Shown: piece by piece, positions 5,554 through 7,802 of the stretch
Layout of the letters: each line of letters starts with the position of its first letter
How positions within the stretch are numbered: the stretch's first letter is position 1
Assembly (NCBI GenBank): GCA_021802375.1
Contig: JAKAAL010000166.1
Span: 1-7,802, forward strand
DNA length: 7,802 nucleotides
Direction: 5' to 3'
Origin: Bacillota bacterium
GTDB taxonomy: Bacteria; Bacillota_E; Sulfobacillia; Sulfobacillales; Sulfobacillaceae
The notes under the pieces: generated by a model
What the model saw: the letters and a program-made list of their open reading frames with translations, nothing else
Told to the model about the DNA's origin: nothing
The model's database searches: none
Translations under genes and position numbers: made by a program

Positions 5554-6256
5554 ACCCGTGTTAGCTTTTGAGGATATTGTCAAGAAATTTGGGACATTCC
5601 GTGCCTTGGACAAAGTCAGTGCAACTCTTAAAGCGGGAGAGATTCTCGGACTCGTTGGACCTAACGGCTCGGGGAAAACCACGCTCATTAATGTGATTTC
5701 GGGCCTGTACAATCCTGATGCAGGCAAAATTCTCTTTCAAGGATTAGACATCACGCGCTGGCCCATGCATAAAAGAGCAAGAGTGGGAATCAACCGGACT
5801 TTTCAAATCCCCAAACCCTTTAAATCATTAAGCATAACGGAAAACGTGGCTCTGGCATATCATTACGGCTCAAAGCCGGCCATGAACCCGCGGCAGGCCT
5901 TGGACTTCGTTGGGCTAAGTCATGCCGCGAGTCAGCTTGCGCTGCAATTAAACAGCACTCAGCAAAAATTATTGGATCTCGCGAGAGCCTTGGCTGCGGG
6001 ACCTAAAATCCTCTTAATCGATGAGCTGGCAGCCGGCCTTAATCATCAAGAGCTCAAAGTGATCGCCGATCATGTGCAGTTACTAGCCCAACAGGGTATC
6101 GCTCTCATTGTCGTGGAACATCATCTGGGATTTGTTAACCAATTAACGAACCGCGTCATCGTGATGAATGCCGGAAAAGAAATATTTCAGGGATCACTGG
6201 ATCAGGCCGCACAGGATCCTGTCGTGTCAGCAGTATATTTAGGCACTGGATCGTGA
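5543..6256 (+). CDS. livG: Liv-type ABC transporter ATPase LivG with aberrant signature motif
   Basis: This 237-aa cytoplasmic ATPase begins at ATG 5543, 5 nt after GGAGGGG (5531-5537), inside the end of livM. Walker A is GPNGSGKT (39-46), the Q-loop glutamine is Gln88 in NRTFQIPKPF (a LivG hallmark), Walker B is ILLIDE (156-161) with catalytic Glu161, and the H-loop histidine is His193 in VVEHH. The signature, normally LSYGQ or LSGGQ, reads LNSTQ (136-140) before QKLLDLARALA, losing both the Ser and Gly that contact ATP. The residue after the Walker B DE is Leu rather than Pro. It is shorter than E. coli LivG (about 255 aa). With LivF it should form an asymmetric motor. The frame is intact and the other motifs are good, so it is probably functional rather than decayed. 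Confidence 0.93.
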   Translation: MSHEPVLAFEDIVKKFGTFRALDKVSATLKAGEILGLVGPNGSGKTTLINVISGLYNPDAGKILFQGLDITRWPMHKRARVGINRTFQIPKPFKSLSITENVALAYHYGSKPAMNPRQALDFVGLSHAASQLALQLNSTQQKLLDLARALAAGPKILLIDELAAGLNHQELKVIADHVQLLAQQGIALIVVEHHLGFVNQLTNRVIVMNAGKEIFQGSLDQAAQDPVVSAVYLGTGS

Positions 6257-6295
6257 AAATATTTTAGACAGTGAATACCGAATAGAAAGGCGTCG

Positions 6296-7006
6296 ATGAA
6301 AATGGCCTTGTTACATGTTTCTTCTCTCAATGTTGGCTATAATTCGCTGAATGTGTTAACGGATGTCAGTTTAGAGGTTGAAGCCAAAACACAAGTTGTG
6401 CTCTTAGGGGCCAATGGCTCCGGAAAAACCACTTTGCTTAAGTCTCTCATAGGTCTTCTCCCTGTACGTTCCGGTCATATTCTCCTTGATGGCCAAGACA
6501 TTGTCAGATGGGATCCTAGCCGCCGGGTCCGTGCCGGACTGGCTTACCTCTCGGAGACAGGGGTGATTGCCAGTTTGAGTGTTGAAGACAACCTAAACAT
6601 CGGCGGCTACTATCTTCCCCGGGGTCTCAGACGGCAACAAATGCATTCGCTGTATCAACAATTGCCTATGCTGTACGAAAAGCGTAAAAATGCCGCGTCA
6701 AGCCTTAGTGGAGGCCAAAGAAAGATTCTGGCTTTCGCCAAAGTTTTGATGGGACAGCCCCGTTTAATTCTGATGGATGAGCCCTCAGCAGGTCTAGCTC
6801 CGGTCATGGTCAATGAAATGGTTCAGATCCTTAATACGTACCGCTCTCATGGCCCTGCCTTTCTCATTGCCGAGCAGAATATTAAATTCCTTGTGGGTGC
6901 CAAATATGTCTACATTTTAGATAACGGGCAAATCCGTTTCCAAGGTACCCCTGAAGATTTAGATGCTGATGCCCACATCAAGGCTGCCTACTTCGGCCTC
7001 GCTTAA
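6296..7006 (+). CDS. livF: Liv-type ABC transporter ATPase LivF
   Basis: The 236-aa second ATPase starts at ATG 6296 with AAAGG (6286-6290) 5 nt upstream; an ATG two codons later has poorer spacing. Walker A is GANGSGKT (38-45), the signature is a perfect LSGGQ (137-141), and Walker B is LILMDEP (157-163) with Glu162. The H-loop position is Gln194 in AEQN, the normal LivF form. The Q-loop region YLSETGVIASLSVEDNL departs from the family's usual PEGR-type sequence but keeps Glu87. It is the last gene of the operon, 39 nt after livG, and the only junction past livH without overlap. No T-tailed terminator follows; transcription may run into the hairpin-rich convergent spacer. Confidence 0.94.
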   Translation: MKMALLHVSSLNVGYNSLNVLTDVSLEVEAKTQVVLLGANGSGKTTLLKSLIGLLPVRSGHILLDGQDIVRWDPSRRVRAGLAYLSETGVIASLSVEDNLNIGGYYLPRGLRRQQMHSLYQQLPMLYEKRKNAASSLSGGQRKILAFAKVLMGQPRLILMDEPSAGLAPVMVNEMVQILNTYRSHGPAFLIAEQNIKFLVGAKYVYILDNGQIRFQGTPEDLDADAHIKAAYFGLA

Positions 7007-7020
7007 TTCCGACACTGCAT

Positions 7021-7086
7021 CCCGGAATACTGATCAGCTCGCACACACCCATTCCGGGTTCGAATCCCAGAGGCTCCGAACCCGGA
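7021..7086. repeat. Three-arm overlapping inverted repeats in the convergent spacer
   Basis: CCCGGAAT (7021-7028) pairs with ATTCCGGG (7051-7058). TCCGGGTTCG (7053-7062) pairs with CGAACCCGGA (7077-7086). The middle arm is shared, so only one hairpin can form at a time. Neither is followed by a T-run on either strand. They may stabilise the 3' ends of livF and the opposing zinc-ribbon transcript, or belong to a recombination site. Confidence 0.6.
7054..7078 (+). other. tRNA 3'-end-like remnant, candidate attachment-site footprint
   Basis: CCGGG-TTCGAAT-CCCAG reads as a T-arm with the standard 7-nt loop and one C-A mismatch in its stem. It is followed by AGGCTCC and G in the places of the 3' acceptor strand and discriminator base. 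No matching 5' acceptor strand (GGAGCCT), D-arm or anticodon arm lies upstream, so this is not a whole tRNA. Such 3' tRNA pieces are commonly left by integrative elements, but chance similarity cannot be excluded. Confidence 0.4.
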
Positions 7087-7102
7087 CTAGTCTTCACCGC
7101 TT

Positions 7103-7117
7103 ATAGCACAGTGCTAT
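7103..7117. repeat. Palindrome overlapping the stop codon of the zinc-ribbon gene
   Basis: ATAGCAC and GTGCTAT are perfect 7-bp arms around a single A (7110). The spacer is too small for a good RNA hairpin, so a protein-binding palindrome is likelier than a terminator. It covers the TAG stop of the minus-strand gene at 7116-7114. Confidence 0.35.
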
Positions 7118-7500
7118 TGAATGGGGCTGCCGCAACTCGAACAAAACTTGGCATCGGGGTTGGTAATAGCCACACCACACCGAGGACACTTTGTCTGAGC
7201 GCTTGCTACTGCAGCATCATTTACTGCCTTTTGTGACGCGTTGAGTGCCTGTTGATGATGTGCGATGTTGCGAAGAATTGCTTGGATATCGGGGTCTGCG
7301 TCACTGACGGACCCTCTTTGGCTCAATTTTTCGTAACAAGAGGTACCGAGCCGTTGGTATTCGTTATCGAGCAGATCTTCGTCGTGTTTGAGCTGCATCC
7401 GCAATTTGGTGAGAGTCAGTTGGTGGTCCACTTCCTGAGCCGCGTTGTTAACGGCTGTCATTGCTTTGTTCTTAAACGCTTTCCAGTTGCCTGTGTTCAT
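7114..7500 (-). CDS. Small zinc-ribbon protein with helical N-terminal region
   Basis: The 128-aa product starts at the ATG complementary to 7500-7498, because GGGAGG (7513-7508) sits 7 nt upstream; an in-frame ATG at 7521 lacks such a site. Residues about 8-100 are charged, Ala/Gln-rich and helical, suggesting a coiled coil. The tail carries CPRC (Cys105, Cys108) and CSSCG (Cys120, Cys123), spaced as a classic zinc ribbon followed by SPI. Such tails are common on small bacterial proteins of unknown role, some membrane- or ribosome-linked; the specific function is not recognised. One more cysteine (Cys55) lies in the helical part. It has no signal peptide or membrane segment and should be cytoplasmic. 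It converges on livF and appears monocistronic. Confidence 0.85.
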   Translation of the reverse strand: MNTGNWKAFKNKAMTAVNNAAQEVDHQLTLTKLRMQLKHDEDLLDNEYQRLGTSCYEKLSQRGSVSDADPDIQAILRNIAHHQQALNASQKAVNDAAVASAQTKCPRCGVAITNPDAKFCSSCGSPIQ

Positions 7501-7507
7501 GGGCTTT

Positions 7508-7513
7508 CCTCCC
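7508..7513 (-). promoter_or_regulatory. Ribosome binding site that selects the zinc-ribbon gene start at 7500
   Basis: On the minus strand GGGAGG is followed after 7 nt by ATG (7500-7498). This spacing favours the shorter reading over the ATG at 7521. Confidence 0.7.
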
Positions 7514-7617
7514 GAGAGCATATTTTCTTAAACGGCCGACTAGAGCAAATGACTCGTTCGTAACACCCAATCCAATACTAAACTTGTTCCCTCTATACCC
7601 ATTGTGGATCAGGTTCC

Positions 7618-7643
7618 AAAAAAGAGCCAGTGCTGAGCGCTCT
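7618..7643 (-). terminator. Weak possible terminator on the minus strand
   Basis: Read on the minus strand, AGAGC (7643-7639) pairs with GCTCT (7627-7623), an 11-nt loop between them, and T residues run from 7623 to 7618. The 5-bp stem is weak. It would suit a minus-strand gene entering from the right edge, such as the fragment ending at 7712. Confidence 0.25.
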
Positions 7644-7711
7644 GCCACCGTCTTGCTCCTCTTCCTTGTTCTTAACACCACAGCTGAATCACCGTGCCCT
7701 CAACCAAAAGA

Positions 7712-7802
7712 TTACCCATCAACTTGCCTAAAGACGACGTTCAGCTGGCTGCTATTTTCAGAGTTAATGAACATTGCCAATTGTACCGACTGACGCATAA
7801 TG
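7712..7802 (-). CDS. Possible C-terminal fragment of a gene entering from the right edge
   Basis: A minus-strand frame is open from the window edge to TAA at 7714-7712, ending in LNVVFRQVDG. It also contains an ATG at 7798 that would give only 28 residues. The ending has the look of a protein C-terminus, and a weak terminator-like hairpin follows, but the segment is too short to identify. The rest of 7522-7711 shows no convincing gene; it should hold the promoter of the zinc-ribbon gene, for which no clear -35/-10 pair was found. Confidence 0.2.
   Translation of the reverse strand, partial: IMRQSVQLAMFINSENSSQLNVVFRQVDG

Noticed and set aside
7021..7078. A complete functional tRNA gene
   Set aside because: Only the T-arm and 3' acceptor-like strand are present; no complementary 5' acceptor strand, D-arm or anticodon arm precedes them.
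7252..7793. Plus-strand frames of 103 and 69 codons at the right end
   Set aside because: The first is antisense to the zinc-ribbon gene; the second has no ribosome binding site or recognisable motif.
1..7802. CRISPR array
   Set aside because: No regularly spaced direct repeats were seen anywhere in the window.

Overview
The window reads as a chromosomal piece of a Gram-positive-type, mid-GC bacterium. The supports are strong AGGAGG-type ribosome binding sites, a lipoprotein-anchored solute-binding protein, and AT-rich sigma-A-like promoter elements. The overall feel resembles acidophilic Bacillota such as Sulfobacillus, but that is an impression from composition and gene style, not a demonstrated assignment.

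Layout. (1) 85-1275, +: a membrane-anchored two-domain redoxin. An SCO1/SenC-like domain that has lost both metal/redox cysteines is fused to a TlpA/ResA-like thioredoxin domain with an intact WCPDC site. (2) 1276-1558: a gene-free stretch with an imperfect long inverted repeat (1318-1443) enclosing competing hairpins, then a 12-bp palindrome and a small hairpin just before the next gene. (3) 1559-2125, +: a DJ-1/PfpI-family protein, closed by a strong rho-independent terminator (2162-2209). (4) 2210-2441: a C-rich tract, then an AT-rich promoter with UP-like sequence and a leader. (5) 2442-7006, +: a complete five-gene ABC importer of the hydrophobic/branched-chain amino acid (Liv, HAAT) family, in the order binding lipoprotein, LivH, LivM, LivG, LivF. 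Gene overlaps of 8 and 11 nt couple livH-livM-livG. A hairpin region separates the binding protein from livH. (6) 7007-7113: a convergent intergenic spacer with a tRNA 3'-end-like remnant and overlapping inverted repeats. (7) 7114-7500, -: a small coiled-coil plus zinc-ribbon protein. (8) 7501-7802: its upstream region and a possible C-terminal gene fragment entering from the right on the minus strand.

How the genes work together. The binding lipoprotein captures a small solute outside the membrane and delivers it to the LivH/LivM channel. LivG/LivF hydrolyse ATP to drive uptake. LivG has a strongly altered ABC signature and LivF has the family's Gln at the H-loop, so one of the two composite ATP sites looks degenerate. 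The redoxin, DJ-1 protein and zinc-ribbon protein are separate transcription units with no evident functional tie to the importer.

No wholly new multi-gene system is evident. The most unusual signals are the dead-SCO/live-TlpA fusion, the degenerate LivG signature, the mutually exclusive hairpin that covers the livH ribosome binding site, the 126-nt structured inverted repeat, and the tRNA-like remnant at the 3' end of the operon.
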